NCBI GenBank assembly: GCA_025403435.1
Contig: CM046350.1
Coordinates: 28,536,938 to 28,600,937, forward strand
Direction of reading: 5' to 3'
DNA: 64,000 nt
Source: Artocarpus heterophyllus
Taxonomy: Eukaryota; Streptophyta; Magnoliopsida; Rosales; Moraceae
Under the pieces are notes generated by a model. It saw only the letters and a list, made by a program, of their open reading frames with translations, was not told the DNA's origin and did no database searches. Positions 37,283 through 50,952 of the stretch are shown here, piece by piece. Made by a program: the position numbers and the translations under genes. The first letter of the stretch is position 1, and the number at the start of each line of letters is the position of its first letter.

Positions 37283-40200
37283 ATGTCTAAAAACGCTTTA
37301 TCATCGATACTTGACAAAAACCAATTAACCGGTGAGAACTATAACGATTGGAAACGGAACCTGGACATCGTCCTTTCCTTTGAGAAACTGAAATATGTTC
37401 TGACAACTCCTTGTCCTCCCGAGCCTACGGGAGACTCAAGTAAGGAGCAATTCCAAGCGTACGACCGCTGAAAAGATGCTAATGATCAGGCTCGCTGCTA
37501 TGTTATGGCTAGCATGAACAACGTGCTGCAGGCTCAACATCAGGATTATGAGACTGCAAAGCAGATCTTGGATAATCTTGAGGAGATGTTTGGAGGCCAA
37601 GCCATAACAAAGCAGCAAGGGGCGCTTCGGAAACTCTTAAACTGTAGACAGAGACCGGGGACATCTGTAAAGGAGTATATAATGTTGGTCATGGGTTACC
37701 TCGTTGAGGCTCAAACCAATGGAGCCGACATCGATGCTGAAACTCAGATGACTATGGTCTTTGAGACTCTATCTAAGGAATTTATTCCGTTTAGAGCTAC
37801 TTTTAATCTAAGCAATAGACGAGATATGACCTTGACAGAACTAATGAAACAGTTACAGGAGTTTGAACTGCTGATCAGGGAGTCTCCTGCTGGTGGAGAG
37901 GCCAAGATGGTAGCTGCTTCTGGTTCCAATTCTAACTCTGGGAATGGAAAGAAGCAACGGGCCAAGAGTGGTAAGTCTTCTATTCCTGCTGCAACCAAGA
38001 GCAAGAAGAAGAAGAAGAAGAAGAACCCAAAGAAGCTTAAGTGCTTCTTCTATGGTAAGGTCGGGCATATAAAGAAGCATTGCAAGGACTTCCTCTCCAA
38101 TGGAGGTAGGTGTGATCTTCTATATTTAGAAACTTGTTTGGTTGAGGAATCCAGTGACATCTGGGTCATAGATTCCAGAGCAACTAATCATGTTTGTGTT
38201 TCTCTGCAGGGATTCAAAGAAACGAGAAGTCTACTTCGTGAAGACTTAATGCTTTGGATGGGCGATGGATCCTTGGTCTCAGCGGAAGCAGTGGGAGATG
38301 TCCATCTTTACTTTGATAATTATAGGAATTTAATTTTGCGAGATTGTTTTTATGTTCCTAAATTTAAAAGGAATTTAATTTTTGCATCTTCTTTATTTAA
38401 AGACTCCTACGTGGTATCTTTTAATGAAAAAGTGGTGATTCGTAAAAACAAATCTTTTATCTGTTCTGGATGGATGCAAAATAATCTATATTTTATCAAA
38501 CCTAAGATGGACTTATTGCTTAATGCTGAGATAAATGATAATGACTCAAAAAGACTTAAAACTTCTCACTCTAATAAGACTTATCTTTGGCATTTGCGCC
38601 TTGGCCATATTAACCTGAATAGGATTCAAAGGTTGGTAAGGGATGGACCTTTAAGTCACTTAAAGGTGGAATCTATGCCTCAATGTGAATCTTGTTTGGA
38701 GGGTAAAATGACCAAAAGACCATACGGGTCAAAGGGCAATAGGGTCGAAGGGGTTCTAGAACTTGTGCATAGTGATGTTTGCGAACCTATGAACATCCGG
38801 GCACGAGGAGGGTATGAGTACTTCGTCACTTTTATTGACAATTACTCAAGATATGGGTATGTGTACCTAATGCACCACAAAAGCGAAACTTATGATAAGT
38901 TCAGGGAGTTTCAGGCTGAAGTGGAAAAGCAATTGGGTAAACCCATAAAGGCACTTCGATCGGATCGAGGTGGGGAATACCTTTCTGATGAGTTCTTGGG
39001 ACACTTGTTAGAGAATGGGATTTTATCCCATTTGACTGTGTCGGGCACTCCGCAGCAGAATGGCGTAGCGGAGAGAAGGAATAGGACTTTGTTGGACATG
39101 ATTCGGTCCATGATGAGTTATTCATCATTGCCTTTATCCTTTTGGGGATATGCACTACAAACCGCATGTTATCTTTTGAACAATGTGCCTTCAAAATCGG
39201 TCCCTAAAACTCCTCACGAGTTGTGGACAAGACGGAAGACATCCTTAAACCATATTCGCATATGGGGATGTCCAGCTCATGTCCTGTTTAACGTTCCGAA
39301 TAAGTTGGAAGCACGTTCAGAAGTTCGCGTGTTTGTAGGATATCCAAAAGGGACTAAAGGGGGTTATTTTTATAACCCAAAGGAAAATAAAGTCGTGGTT
39401 TCAACTAATGCAACTTTCCTTGAGGAGAGTTACATGAACGACTTTAAACCTCGAAGCAAAGTGGTGCTTGAGGAGTTGAGGGGTGATCTGTTTACTCCAG
39501 AGGTTCCGAATGAAACCATTCCGATCAGTGTAGAAAAACCAAACAAACCTGAGCAACAACCTCAGGGGCTTCGGCATAGTGGGAGGATCGGGCGTCAACC
39601 TGAGAGGTATATGTTCAATGGGGAGGTTTTTTTGGCTGAACCGGATGAACATGACAGGGATCCTTATACTTACGTAGAAGCTATGGAGGATGTTGATTCA
39701 AGACTCTGGACAGAGGCCATGAACATAGAGATGAAGTCTATGGAGGCTAATCGGGTCTAGGAGCTTGTGGATCTTCCCGAAGGGGTAAAACCCATAGGGT
39801 GTAAGTGGATCTACAAGAGGAAAAGAGGAGTGGATGGAAATGTCGAAACCTTTAAGGCTAGACTGGTAGCTAAGGGTTATACGCAAAAGGAAGGAATCGA
39901 TTATGAGGAAACCTTTTTGCCTGTAGCCATGCTTAAGTCCATCAGGATTCTCTTGTCCATAGCTGCCGCTCTTGACTACGAGATTTGGCAGATGGATGTC
40001 AAGACAGCTTTTCTAAATGGCTATCTTGATGAGTCTATTTATATGGAACAACCAGACGGGTTCAAGGTCAAAGGCCAAGAGGGTAAGGTTTGTAAGCTGC
40101 TAAAGTCAATTTATGGACTTAAGCAGGCTTCTCGTTCTTGGAACATAAGATTTGATCAAGTGATCAAGACTTATGGGTTCTCACAAAATGTGGATGAACC

Positions 40201-41239
40201 ATGTGTTTACAAACACATTAAGAATGGGAAGGTGGTTTTTCTACTACTCTATGTAGATGACATTCTGCTAATTGGCAATGACGTTGGGGCATTGTCATCG
40301 GTCAAATTATGGTTGACTAAGCAGTTTGACATGAAGGACTTAGGTGAGGCTAATTTTGTTCTCGGTATCCAGATCTTTCGGGATAGGAAGAACAAAATGA
40401 TAGCTTTGTCACAGGCTGGTTACATAGATAAAATTCTCAGGAAGTTTGCAATGCAGGATTCCAAGAAAGGTGGGCAACCATCTAGGTCTGGAATTACTCT
40501 TTCTAAGAAAGACTCTCCAAAGTCTTATGAAGAAAGAGAATACATGAAGAAGGTACCTTATGCTTCGGCAGTGGGTAGTCTCATGTATGCCATGCTTTGC
40601 ACTCGACCAGATATTAGCTATGCGGTCAGGATTGTGAGTCGATTTCAGGCGGATCCAGGACCAAACCATTGGGTTGCGGTAAAGCATATTTTCAAGTACC
40701 TGAGAAGGACTCGAGGGTATATGCTTGTGTATTCGGGTGAGGATTTAACTCCTCTAGGATACACTGATTCGGATTTTCAATCCTGTCTGGATTCTAGGAA
40801 ATCGACTTCGGGGTTTGTGTTTACTCTAGGTGGTGGTGCCATCAGTTGGAGAAGTGCGAAGCAAGATTGCACTTCGGATTCAACAATGGAGGCCGAGTAT
40901 GTGGCGGCTAGTGATGCTTCGAAGGAAGCAGTGTGGCTCCGCAAGTTCCTTGGGGATCTTGAGGTAGATCCTGGTATGGATAAGGCAATATCACTGTACT
41001 GTGATAACAGTGCGGCGGTAGCTAATGCTAAGGAACCAAGATTTCACAAGAAGAGTAAGCATATTGATCGGAAGTATCATGTGATAAAGGACTTCGTTGA
41101 GAGCGGACATGTCACGGTGTGCAAGATCGCGTCAGAGGACAATTTAGCTGATCCATTTACGAAGACACTTACTAGGAGAGTCTTCGAGAGGCATGTGGAA
41201 GCTATAGGGATGCAAAATTTGCAGAATTTACTCACTTAG
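37283..41239 (+). pseudogene. Copia gag-pol A: nearly intact, two internal stops
   Basis: A single frame of 1318 codons from the MSKNALSS ATG, broken only by stops at codon 63 (37469-37471) and codon 826 (39758-39760), both Trp in sister copies. Gag (1 to about 290) ends with a basic Lys-rich stretch and a zinc knuckle at 254-267 whose second Cys is Tyr. Protease at about 297 has DSR instead of DSG. Integrase shows the HHCC finger (from His437) and a catalytic triad Asp498, Asp561, Glu597 with D-X35-E spacing. Reverse transcriptase has YVDD at 990-993. RNase H has its first acidic residue at Asp1162, plus MEAEYV, CDN and HIDRKYH motifs. Integrase, reverse transcriptase and RNase H look catalytically complete; knuckle and protease do not. 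Sense-strand G-to-A changes dominate. Confidence 0.95.
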
Positions 41240-41253
41240 TGCAAGTGGGAGAT
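41240..41253 (+). other. Polypurine tract between gag-pol A and LTR2
   Basis: TGCAAGTGGGAGAT directly precedes the LTR2 TGTTAG. The same tract precedes LTR3 (48904-48917). Confidence 0.85.
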
Positions 41254-43289
41254 TGTTAGACATGTATGCTCTAAGGAGTAAAAATGTAATACATTTTTGG
41301 AGACATTTTTATCAATAAAGAATTTATTCATTTATATATACCAAATATTGTCCTCTTTACGTTCATATTTGTTGAATGTATGATAAGCAAACAATAGTCT
41401 GAGACTGTTAGTCTAAACCTTAAGAATTGGGCATATGATGGGATGATTATGCGGAAGACGCAATTCTTAGGGTGACGGTCTAAAACATATGATCCGCAAT
41501 TGAGAGAATAAAGTTGGGTGCTTTATTCATGTAAAGATTGTTATGTTGTCTATATCCCTTTTGGGAGATGGTTTGTCTTGACCATCGGAGTTGGACTCCA
41601 TGAATAGAAACATTGGCACGTTGTCAAAGGTGACGATGTGTTGGATCGGGACATAAAGTGAATTGATTTGGATTAATAATTCTGTCTTGGCAAATCGATT
41701 CACTTTAGACAATCATTTGTATTGTATCTTAATCCTGAGATGAATAATGGGCCCGTTGTCTCGACTTATGTCTTTTGATGTACCAATGGGTGACTCCCAC
41801 ATCTCTATAGTGGCATGCATGCCGGTACGTTGGAGGCATGACTCTTGATAGCGTAGACTTGTTATTCATAGATATGGAATCCATAGCTCCTCTTTAGGAG
41901 TAATGATATCCTCTTATATGCGTTGTCCTGTAATTGGAAAACTGGAGCGCTCAACCATTTGGATACATAGGTGTAACCGAATGGTATACTATCTTTGGAT
42001 GGTAAGTTTTCTAATGGTGAGACAATGGAACGTAAGATAAAAATAATCGGGAAGGTAAGACAGAACTTGTCCTTAAGCTGATTATGGATGATCATATGGG
42101 GATACGATACACTCTGATATGTCATGGAGACTTAGCTACACGAGCTTCGTAATTCTATAAAGTTCGAGAGTGCAGCTCCAAGCTTTTAGTGGAGTAGCGT
42201 TGGAGTTGATAATTGTGAAATGTATATCTGGGATATTGGGTTTCATAATTATCATGAGCTTGAACTTTATAGGTCCATTTTGGTCCCCTTTGCTAGCTCA
42301 CAAAATCCTGTAACGACACGGCGTGCTTTTCCAATAATTGGTGACTTATGTCGGATTTATCAGATTGGTTTAAAATTTATAAGAATCAAATAATTCATGT
42401 CTGTTTATCGGTTGAATTAATTATGTAAGAAATTAGTTCAAGATGAACTTGTTGAATTATGGCGTTCGGATAATTCTTGTCTGTTTATCGGTTGTTTTAA
42501 TTTTGGACAATTAGAACAAGATAAACTTGTAGAATTATTGTGAATTGATTTATTTTCTTAGAGATTATCTTGATAAAGTTTGTTTTGATCAGATATCTTT
42601 TCTATTGGGCTATTTGAATCAAAACTGAGACTTTATCCTTTAGAATCTCGGGTGGAAAATAAAAGATTCGCGGAGATTTTTTCTCGGCAGTTTGGCCTGC
42701 CTATCAGAAAGTTCGGCCTACCGAACTGGCCAGTTCGGCCTGCCTATCACACAGTTCGGCATGCCGACCGCGACAGTTAAGATTACGCATTTTTCACGCG
42801 TATCTTATTAGATATTGATCCGAACTTGATTCTGTTTCGATTTTTTGAGACCTAATCTGATATGGACTGACCCCAAGGACCAATAGGTATAAAAAGGGAG
42901 TGAGTCTAATGATTTACTCAGATCAATTTGAGAGATTAAGAGTGATACTCTTCTAGTGAGCATCTGAAAACTCCCTGAGAGCTTTTGTTCACAAATCACG
43001 AACACTAGCTTTGGGTTCTCTCTATTGGTTGGAAGGAGAGTCACCAGTGGAAGAGCTGTACGTGTGAGCCCACACTCACTCCGGTTGTGGATAGAGAATA
43101 GCAAAGAAGACCAGTTGGTTGAGGCTCTTCTGGAACGTTACTTCTCTACACAGGTCGCGGAGGTTCTTCGGCACACTGAGGTTAGTAAGATCTGTTTAAT
43201 TTATACATATAACATGTCAAACTTGTGTTTTGGAAAATACTCTGATGAAAAAATTTTAAAAAATTCCGCTGCGCACTTTGTTTCCAACA
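41254..43289 (+). repeat. LTR2: shared LTR between units A and B, probably chimeric
   Basis: Complete, 2036 bp, TGTTAG...TCCAACA, TATA at 42888-42895. Its first about 235 bp differ from LTR1 at about 4 places but from LTR3 at about 10. Further along it carries Y-type markers shared with LTR3 (such as CTCTGATATGTC and GAGCATCTGAAAAC). That pattern suggests an X-type start joined to a Y-type end. I counted by eye. Confidence 0.92.
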
Positions 43290-43291
43290 AT

Positions 43292-43303
43292 TGGTATCAG
43301 AGC
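43292..43303 (+). other. Primer binding site of gag-pol B unit
   Basis: Perfect TGGTATCAGAGC after LTR2. Confidence 0.95.
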
Positions 43304-44950
43304 CGAGGTTTTTACATAAATTTGCAAGTTTGTGATCATGTTATATGCATAAATTTTGTGATCTTAATCTCTCCAATGCTTGAATTAAATTTTATAGAGA
43401 GATGACACTCTAGGTTTCTATATAATATATATGTTGTCATGGATTATGTGGTGAATGTTTATTAATTAATTATGGTTGATTAAATTGTTGTTTAATTATT
43501 TATTAATTAATTAATACCGGTTATGGTTCCTTAGAGTTAGAATGTGTATCTAGGTTTTTCATGTAATTAGATGGCGGACTATCATCTCCGTCTAGGAATT
43601 ATTATTTAATTTTTAATTTGTAAGAATTTTGTAATTAAATAATTATTCGGAGAAGACGGAACGAGAAGTCGGAACTTAAAGATTGATGATGGCGCCTCCA
43701 GGTATTTCCTGAGTCTCTAATTTTATGTTTTTGAATTGTTGAAAATAAAATTGATGAATTGCATTAAAATTGTATTTTCTGGATTGAGGGCTTTCTGCTC
43801 GGTCGGCATGCCGGACCTCACAATTCGGTAGGCCGAAGGTCACAGATCGGCAGGCCGGACGTACGGTCCGGCAGGCCGACAGTGGGGCAGAAATTTTGGT
43901 GCTCTGCCGGCAGGCCGAACCTTCATGTTCGGCAGGCCGAACAACCATGATCGGCAGACCGATCACCTAGATCGGCCTGCCGACCGAGAGCTGCCAGGTG
44001 TCCAGAAAAGGTGCGATTTTTCCAATGCAGTTTTAATTTTATTTTTGGGACGATTCTGAGAAACATTAAATTTGGATATGACCGGAAATATGAAGTGTTC
44101 GATTCATACGGGATTGAGGACTTGAAGATGGATATTACATGAAGAAGGATACAGCTTGAGGATTCAAGGATGAAGAATCGATAAATGTCTCGATTATTCT
44201 CTTGTAATCTTATTTTTCTATTCTCTAGGGTGGAACCATAATATTACGGTTATTATTATTATGCTTGTAGTTTTGCTTGATTGCTTTGCTTGTCTGCATT
44301 ATAATATGATTTACCATGTATATTGATAACATGTCATATAGAATAGGGAGTGCCGCTCATATTAAAATTGTTCATGCATAATTTTAAATAAAACCTTGAC
44401 TTCAAAAGATTGAGTGGGAGAAGATTTTCGAAGAGAAAACCTAAGGCCTCCATCATTGGTCCATAGGAAGAACATGATGGTCCTGACCCCTAGGAAGGGA
44501 TTTCTATCATGTACCAGATTGGATCTCTGAAAGGATAAGGTATTTTAGTATGATTTATGGTTGCACACCCCTAGGTGGTGATTATAAATCATGGATAAAA
44601 TATTAAAACGGTGGCTATACACTCACGCTAATTTTATTATTAACCTCCCCTAGGAGCTCTGTTAATAAAATTAATGGCCAAAGAAACGATTATTAGTATA
44701 TGCTGGCTCATACGGGTCCTGGATGGCATATATTAATCAGGTGGGGATCCGTGTTCCTGATTGAATTTGGCATGACTCCCCTAGGAGCTTGTTGAATTCT
44801 GAGTTGGGAATTATCGTTGTAAGGTTGTGATATTTTCAAGGTTTTGACACATAAACATATTTGTATGATTTTACATGATTGTGTTATCTTACTAAATTAT
44901 TATATATGTTTGCTTATGTTTGGTATATGATTCTTTATTGTATATTGAAA
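43304..44950 (+). other. Leader of gag-pol B unit
   Basis: Untranslated leader like those of Element 1 and unit A, with a fuller GC-rich array at 43800-43988. Confidence 0.8.
43800..43988 (+). repeat. GC-rich motif array in leader B
   Basis: About nine motif copies, mostly in TCGGCAGGCCGA orientation with the final copy reversed (TCGGCCTGCCGA). Two more than in leader A. Confidence 0.85.
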
Positions 44951-47900
44951 ATGTCTAAAAACGCTTTATCATCGATACTTGACAAAAACCAATTAACCGG
45001 TGCGAACTATAATGATTGGAAACGGAACCTGGACATCGTCCTTTCCTTTGAGAAACTGAAATATGTTCTGACAACTCCTTGTCCTCCCGAACCTACGGGA
45101 GACTCAAGTAATGAGCAATTCCAAGCGTACGACCGCTGGAAAGATGCTAATGATCAGGCCCGCTGCTATGTTATGGCTAGCATGAACAACGTGCTGCAGG
45201 CTCAACATCAGGATTATGAGACTGCGAAGCAGATCTTGGATAATCTTGAGGACATGTTTGGAGGCCAGGCCATAACAAAGCAGCAAGGGGCGCTTCGGAA
45301 ACTCTTAAACTGTAGACAGAGACCGGGGACATCTGTAAAGGAGCACATGATGTTGGTCATGGGTTACCTCACTGAGGCTTAAACCAATGGAGCCGACATC
45401 GATGCTGAAACTCAGATGACTATGGTCTTTGAGACTCTGTCTAAGGAATTTATTCCATTTAGAGCTACTTTTAATCTAAGCAATAGACGGGATATGACCT
45501 TGACAGAACTGATGAAACAGTTACAGGAGTTTGAACTGCTGATCAGGGAGTCTCCTGCTGGTGGTGAGGCCAATATGGTAGCTGCTTCTGGTTCCAATCC
45601 TAACTCTAGGAATGGAAAGAAGCAACGGGCCAAGAGTGGGAAGTCTTCTATTCGTATTGCTACCAAGAGCAAGAAGAAGAAGAAGAAGAACCCAAAGAAG
45701 CTTAAGTGCTTCTTTTGTGGTAAGGTCGGGCATATAAAGAAGCATTGCAAGGACTTCCTTTCCAAGGGAGGTAGGTGTGATCTTCTATATTTAGAAACTT
45801 GTTTGGTTGAGGAATCCAGTGTCATTTGGGTCATAGATTCCGGTGCAACTAATCATGTTTGTGTTCTCTGCAGGGATTCAAAGAAATGAGAAGTCTACTT
45901 CGTGAAGACTTAACGCTTCGGATGGGCGATGGATCCTTGGTCTCAGCGGAAGCAGTGGGAGATGTCCATCTTTATTTTGATAATTATAGGAGTTTAATTT
46001 TACGAGACTGTTTTTATGTTCCTAAATTTAAAAGGAATTTAATTTCTGTATCTTCTTTATTTAAAGACTCCTACGTGGTATCTTTTAATGAAAAAGTGGT
46101 GATTCGTAAAAACAAATCTTTTATCTGCTCTGGATGGATGCAAAATAATCTATATTTTATCAAACCTAAGATGGACCTATTGCTTAATGCTGAAATAAAT
46201 GATAATGACTCAAAAAGACTTAAAACTTCTCACTCTAATAAGACTTATCTTTGGCATTTGCGCCTTGGCCATATTAACCTAAATAGGATTCAAAGGTTGG
46301 TAAGGGATGGACCTTTAAGTCACTTAAAGGTGGAATCTATACCTCAATGTGAGTCTTGTTTGGAGGGTAAAATGACCAAAAGACCATACGGGTCTAAGGG
46401 CAATAGGGCCGAAGGGGTTCTAGAACTTGTGCATAGTGATGTTTGCGGACCGATGAACATCCGGGCACGAGGAGGGTATGTGTACTTTGTTACTTTTATT
46501 GACGATTACTCAAGATATGGGTATGTGTACCTAATGCACCACAAAAGCGAAACTTATGATAAGTTCAGGGAGTTTCGGGCTGAAGTGGAAAAGCAATTGG
46601 GTAGACCCATAAAGGCACTTCGATCTGATCGAGGTGGGGAATACCTTTCTGATGAGTTCTTGGGACACTTGTTAGAGAATGGGATTTTATCCCATTTGAC
46701 TGCGCCGGGCACTCCGCAGCAGAATGGCGTAGCAGAGAGAAGGAATAGGACTTTGTTGGACATGGTTCGGTCCATGATGAGTTATTCATCATTGCCTTTA
46801 TCCTTTTGGGGATATGCACTACAAACCGCATGTTATCTTTTGAACAATGTGCCTTCAAAATCGGTCCCTAAAACTCCTCACGAGTTGTGGACAAGACGGA
46901 AGACATCCTTAAACCATATTCGCATATGGGGATGTCCAGCTTATGTCCTGTTTAAGGATCTAAATAAGTTGAAAGCATGTTTGGAAGTTTGTGTGTTTGT
47001 AGGATATCGAAAAGGGACTAAAGGGGGTTATTTTTATAACCCAAAGGAAAATAAAGTCGTGGTTTCAACTAATGCAACTTTCCTTGAGGAGAGTTACATG
47101 GACGACTTTAAACCTCGAAGCAAAGTGGTGCTTGAGGAGTTGAGGGGTGATCCGTTCACTCCGGAGGTTCCGAATGAAACCATTCCGATCGGTGTAGAAA
47201 AACCAAACAAACCTGAATAACAACCTCAGGGGCTTCGACGTAGTGGGAGGATCGGGCGTCAACTTGAGAGGTATATGTTCAATGGGGAGGTCTTTATGGT
47301 TGAACCGGATGAACATGACAGGGATCCTTATACTTACGCAGAAGCTATGGAGGATGTTGATTCAAGACTCTGGACAGAGGCCATGAACATTGAGATGAAG
47401 TCTATGGAGACTAATCGGGTCTGGGAGCTTGTGGATCTTCCCGAAGGGGTAAAACCCATAGGGAGTAAGTGGATCTACAAGAGGGAAAGAGGAGTGGATG
47501 GAAAGGTCGAAACCTTTAAGGCTAGACTGGTAGCTAAGGGTTATACGCAAAAGGAAGGAATCGATTATGAGGAAACCTTTTCGCCTGTAGCCATGCTTAA
47601 GTCCATCCGGATTCTCTTGTCCATAGCTGCCGCTCTCGATTACGAGATTTGGTAGATGGATGTCAAGACGGCTTTTCTGAATGGCTATCTTGATGAGTCC
47701 ATTTATATGAAACTACCAGACGGGTTCAAAGTCGCGGGTCAAGAGGGTAAGGTTTGTAAGCTGCTAAAGTCTATTTATGGACTTAAGCAGGCTTCTCGTT
47801 CTTGGAACATAAGATTTGATCAAGTGATCAAAACTTATGGGTTCTCACAAAATGTGGATGAACCATGTGTTTACAAACACATTAAGAATGAGAAGGTGGT

Positions 47901-48903
47901 TTTTCTACTACTCTATGTAGATGACATCCTGCTAATTGGCAATGACGTTGGGGCATTGTCATCGGTCAAATTATGGTTGACCAAGCAGTTTGACAAGAAG
48001 GACTTAGGTGAGGCTAATTTTGTTCTCGGTATCCAGATCTTTCGGGATAGGAAGAACAAAATGATAGCTTTGTCACAGGCCGGCTACATAGATAAAATTC
48101 TCAGGAGGTTTGCAATGCAGGATTCCAAGAAAGGTGGGCAACCATCTAGGTCTGGAATTACTCTTTCTAAGAAAGACTCTCCAAAGTCTTATGAAGAAAG
48201 AGAATACATGAAGAAGGTGCCTTATGCTTCGGCAGTGGGTAGTCTCATGTATGCCATGCTTTGCACTCGACCGGATATTAGCTATGCGGTCGGGATAGTG
48301 AGTAGATTTCAGGCGGATCCAGGACCGAACCATTGGGTTGCGGTAAAGCATATTTTCAAGTACCTGAGAAGGACTCGAGGGTATATGCTTGTGTATTCAG
48401 GTGAGGACTTGACTCCTCTAGGATACACTGATTCGGATTTTCAATCCTGCCTGGATTCTAGGAAATCGACTTCGGGGTTTGTGTTTACTCTAGGTGGCGG
48501 TGCCATCAGTTGGAGAAGTGCGAAGCAAGATTGCACTTCGGATTCAACGATGGAGGCCGAGTATGTGGCGGCTAGTGATGCTTCGAAAGAAGCAGTGTGG
48601 CTCCGCAAGTTCCTTGGGGATCTTGAGGTAGTTCCTGGTATGGATAAAGCGGTATCGTTGTACTGTGATAACAGTGCGGCGGTAGCTAATGCTAAGGAAC
48701 CAAGATTTCACAAGAAGAGTAAACATATTGATCGGAAGTATCATGTGATAAAGGACTTCGTTGAGAGCGGGCATGTCACGATGTGCAAGATCGCGTCAGA
48801 GGACAATTTAGCTGATCCATTTACGAAGACACTTACTAGGAGAGTCTTCGAGAGGCATGTGGAAGCTATGGGGATGCAAAATTTGCAGTATTTACTCACT
48901 TAG
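44951..48903 (+). pseudogene. Copia gag-pol B: three stops and one frameshift
   Basis: It starts at the MSKNALSS ATG and ends at the TAG at 48901-48903. Stops are at 45380-45382, 47218-47220 and 47653-47655; all three are C-to-T changes of Gln codons when compared with unit A. One T is missing near 45863, shifting the frame within the protease region just after the active site. Unlike unit A, the zinc knuckle ([14 protein letters not shown]) and the protease DSG are intact. Integrase, reverse transcriptase (YVDD near 47918) and RNase H motifs are present, though an aspartate near the FD-M motif reads DKKDLG (Met to Lys). Between them A and B retain every catalytic motif, but neither alone can make the polyprotein. 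Confidence 0.95.
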
Positions 48904-48917
48904 TGCAAGTGGGAGAT

Positions 48918-50952
48918 TGTTAGACATGTATGCTCTAAGGAGTAAAAATGTAATACGTTTTTGGAGACATTTTTTATCAATAAAGAATTTATTCATTTAT
49001 ATATACTAAATATTGTCCTCTTTACGTTCATATTTGTTGAATGTATGATAAGCAAACAGTAGTCTGAGACTGTCAGTCTAAACCTTAAGAATTGGGCATA
49101 TGATGGGATGATTATGCGGAAGACACAATTCTTAGGGTGATGGTCTAAAATATATGATCCGCAATCGAGGGAATAAAGTTGGGCGCTTTATTCATGTAAA
49201 GATTGTTATGTTGTCTATATCCCTTTTGGGAGATGGTTTGTCTTGGCCATCGGAGTTGGACTCCATGAATAGAAACATTGGCACATTGTCATAGGTGACG
49301 ATGTGTTGGATCGGGACATAAAGTGAATTGATTTGGATTAATAATTCTGTCTTGGCAAATCGATTCACTTTAGACAATCATTTGTATTGTATCTTAATCC
49401 TGAGATGAATAATGGGCCCGTTGTCTCGACTTATGTCTTTTGATGTACCAATGGGTGACTCCCACATCTCTATAGTGGCATGCATGCCGGTACGTTGGAG
49501 GCATGACTCTTGATAGCGTAGACTTGTTATTCATAGATATGGAATCCATAGCTCGTCTTTAGGAGTAATGATATCCTCTTATATGCGTTGTCCTGTAATT
49601 GGAAAACTGGAGCGCTCAACCATTTGGATACATAGGTGTAACCGAATGGTATACTATCTTTGGATGGTAAGTTTTCTAATGGTGAGACAATGGAACGTAA
49701 GATAAAAATAATCGGGAAGGTAAGACAGAACTTGTCCTTAAGCCGATTATGGATGATCATATGGGGATACGATACACTCTGATATGTCATGGAGACTTAG
49801 CTACCCGAGCTTCGTAATTCTATAAAGTTCGAGAGTGTAGCTCCAAGCTTTTAGTGGAGTAGCGTTGGAGTTGATAATTGTGAAATGTATATCCGGGATA
49901 TTGGGTTTCATAATTATCATGAGCTTGAACTTTATAGGTCCATTTTGGTCCCTTTTGCTAGCTCACAAAATCCTGTAACGACACGGCGTGCTTTTCCAAT
50001 AATTGGTGACTTATGTCGGATTTATCATATTGGTTTAAAATTTATAAGAATCAAATAATTCATGTCTGTTTATCGGTTGAATTAATTATGTAAGAAATTA
50101 GTTCAAGATGAACTTGTTGAATTATGGCGTTCGGATAATTCTTGTCTGTTTATCGGTTGTTTTAATTTTGGACAATTAGAACAAGATAAACTTGTAGAAT
50201 TATTGTGAATTGATTTATTTTCTTAGAGATTATCTTGATAAAGTTTGTTTTGATCAGATATCTTTTCTATTGGGCTATTTGAATCAAAACTGAGACTTTA
50301 TCCTTTAGAATCTCGGGTGGAAAATAAAAGATTCGCGGAGATTTTTTCTCGGCAGTTTGGCCTGCCTATCAGAAAGTTCGGCCTGCCGAACTGGCTAGTT
50401 CGGCCTGCCTATCTCACAGTTCGGCATGCCGACCGTGACAGTTAAGATTACGCGTTTTTCACGCGTATCTTATTAGATATTGATCCGAACTTGATTCTGT
50501 TTCGATTTTTTGAGACCTAATCTGATATGGACTGACCCCAAGGACCAATAGGTATAAAAAGGGAGTGAGTCTAATGATTTACTCAGATCAATTTGAGAGA
50601 TTAAGAGTGATACTCTTCTAGTGAGCATCTGAAAACTCCCTGAGAGCTTTTGTTCACAAATCACGAACACTAGCTTAGGGTTCTCTCTATTGGTTGGAAG
50701 GAGAGTCACCGGTGGAAGAGCTGTACGTGTGAGCCCACACTCACTCCGGTTGTGGATAGAGAATAGCAAAGAAGACCAGTTGGTTGAGGCTCTTCTGGAA
50801 CGTTACTTCTCTACACAGGACGCGGAGGTTCTTCGACACACTGAGGTTAGTAAGATCTGTTTAATTTATACATATAACATGTCAAACTTGTGTTTTGGAA
50901 AATACTCTGATGAAAAAGTTTTAAAATTCCGCTGCGCACTTTGTTTCCAACA
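48918..50952 (+). repeat. LTR3: 3' LTR of unit B (Y type)
   Basis: 2035 bp, TGTTAG...TCCAACA, TATA at 50553-50560. Nearly the same length as LTR2 and sharing its Y-type markers in the distal three quarters. It joins LTR4 directly with no intervening unique DNA. Confidence 0.94.

Noticed and set aside
37744..38080. Antisense frames opposite gag, such as 38004-37744 and 38080-37853, and similar frames opposite integrase and RNase H
   Set aside because: They are shadows of the conserved sense frame and recur at the same place in every copy. No independent evidence.
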